Assembly (NCBI GenBank): GCA_047604965.1
Contig: JASGGQ010000153.1
Location: forward strand, 1 to 5,965
Source: JAGIBJ01 sp047604965
GTDB lineage: Bacteria; Actinomycetota; Thermoleophilia; Solirubrobacterales; Solirubrobacteraceae
Reading direction: 5' to 3'
Length of the DNA stretch: 5,965 nucleotides
Part shown: positions 5,444 to 5,965 of the stretch, piece after piece
Layout of the letters: each line of letters opens with the position of its first letter
How positions within the stretch are numbered: the first letter of the stretch is position 1
Made by a program: the position numbers and the translations under genes
The notes under the pieces: model-generated
What the model was told of the DNA's origin: nothing
Database searches by the model: none
The model's input: only the letters and a program-made list of their open reading frames with translations

Positions 5444-5917
5444 GTGACGACGGTACCCCCTTTCGACGACGTGCCCGGGGCGCACGAGTGGATGCACCAG
5501 CAGATCGGCGGCTGGGCGGGGCGCTTGGACGACGAACGCACCCGCGCACTGCGGGCCTACAAGTCGACCGCGTACTTTCACCTCAACGAGGCCCTGCGCA
5601 CTGGACAGGCGACCCGGTTCGACGCGCCGCAGTGGCGAGCGATCACCGAGGCGATCGGGGCCGAGGCCTTGACCGAGCCAGTCACCGTGTTTCGCAGCAT
5701 CGACGACTACGAGATCGCGGAGCTGGTGCTGCTCGACGGTGCCGAGATCCCGCACGAGGGCTTCACCTCCGTGTCGGTCGTGCGGGCAGTCGCTGAGTCG
5801 TTCCTGCACGAGTGCGGCGACTCCGACGTGTTCGAGGAGGACAACGGCGCAGCACGCAACGTCCTGCTGATCGCCGAACTTCCGGCCGGAACGCACGCGG
5901 TGCCACTAGATGGTTGA
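5444..5917 (+). CDS. ADP-ribosyltransferase-like protein lacking the C-terminal E-x-E strand
   Basis: GTG 5444 gives 157 residues and is preferred over ATG 5345. The extra 33 upstream residues look non-coding, and TATTTT just before the GTG suits a leaderless start. A helical N-terminus (RTRALRAYKSTAYFHLNEAL, 32-51) is followed by TVFRSI (81-86) with Arg84, the NAD-binding Arg of R-S-E enzymes. EGFTSVS (105-111) matches the Ser-Thr-Ser strand with Val in the middle position. VRAVAESF (113-120) and VLLIAELPAGTHAVPL (140-155) are the next conserved strands. This order is typical of the exoenzyme-type ART fold found in secreted toxins and phage proteins. The catalytic E-x-E strand should follow but the frame stops at PLDG, and no other frame in the remaining 48 bases supplies it. 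The protein is therefore either an inactive remnant or a divergent form. It has no signal peptide. It is transcribed away from the alarmone-like cluster. Confidence 0.7.
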   Translation: MTTVPPFDDVPGAHEWMHQQIGGWAGRLDDERTRALRAYKSTAYFHLNEALRTGQATRFDAPQWRAITEAIGAEALTEPVTVFRSIDDYEIAELVLLDGAEIPHEGFTSVSVVRAVAESFLHECGDSDVFEEDNGAARNVLLIAELPAGTHAVPLDG

Positions 5918-5919
5918 TT

Positions 5920-5938
5920 CCACGGCGGGGTGCCGTGG
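5920..5938 (+). terminator. Hairpin directly after the ART-like gene
   Basis: CCACGGC (5920-5926) and GCCGTGG (5932-5938) pair perfectly around the loop GGGGT, starting two bases after the TGA at 5915-5917. No T-run follows, so termination strength is uncertain. Its position argues that the stop at 5915 is the gene's settled end rather than a fresh mutation. Confidence 0.45.
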
Positions 5939-5965
5939 GTGTGCGTGGATCGCGGATGCCCTCGA

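Noticed and set aside
1..5965. CRISPR array, tRNA, rRNA or insertion sequence
   Set aside because: I found no regularly spaced repeats, cloverleaf-like segment, rRNA signature or transposase motif on either strand.

Overview
The window looks chromosomal and comes from a high-GC bacterium, most likely an actinobacterium. The evidence is a single-subunit, five-helix SdhC followed directly by SdhA, a type-A RNase P RNA, strong G/C preference at third codon positions, frequent GTG/TTG starts and very few Shine-Dalgarno sequences. A Thermoleophilia-like lineage is only a guess from the feel of the SDH proteins.

Left part (1-2191, minus strand): housekeeping DNA. sdhC starts at TTG 2045 and overlaps sdhA by ATGA at 1374-1377. 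sdhA runs off the left edge after 459 codons. A 12-codon frame upstream overlaps the sdhC start as TTGA, so the true SdhC N-terminus is uncertain. A strong hairpin terminator (2157-2191) closes rnpB, which lies upstream on the same strand.

Middle (2197-3351): rnpB on the minus strand, about 324 nt, then a plus-strand gene of unknown function (2571-3326). A perfect 9-bp hairpin follows three bases after its stop. That gene meets the last gene of a minus-strand cluster tail to tail and overlaps its frameshifted end.

Right part (3238-5965): an accessory-looking cluster. On the minus strand, in transcription order, are (i) a small HD-domain (p)ppGpp-hydrolase-like protein, (ii) overlapping it by 14 nt, a RelA/SpoT-type nucleotidyltransferase domain with an N-terminal Cys cluster, and (iii) 12 nt further on, an unrecognised protein whose frame breaks near 3480. 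Divergent from these, on the plus strand, is a small ADP-ribosyltransferase-like protein with the Arg and STS-like motifs. It stops before the expected C-terminal E-x-E strand and is followed at once by a 7-bp hairpin.

The most interesting reading is that genes (i) and (ii) form a toxSAS-type toxin-antitoxin pair, with a RelA-like toxin and a SAH-type hydrolase antitoxin. A third, unknown operon member and a neighbouring ART-like gene accompany them. This is inferred from domains and gene order. A phage-remnant or housekeeping alarmone role remains possible.
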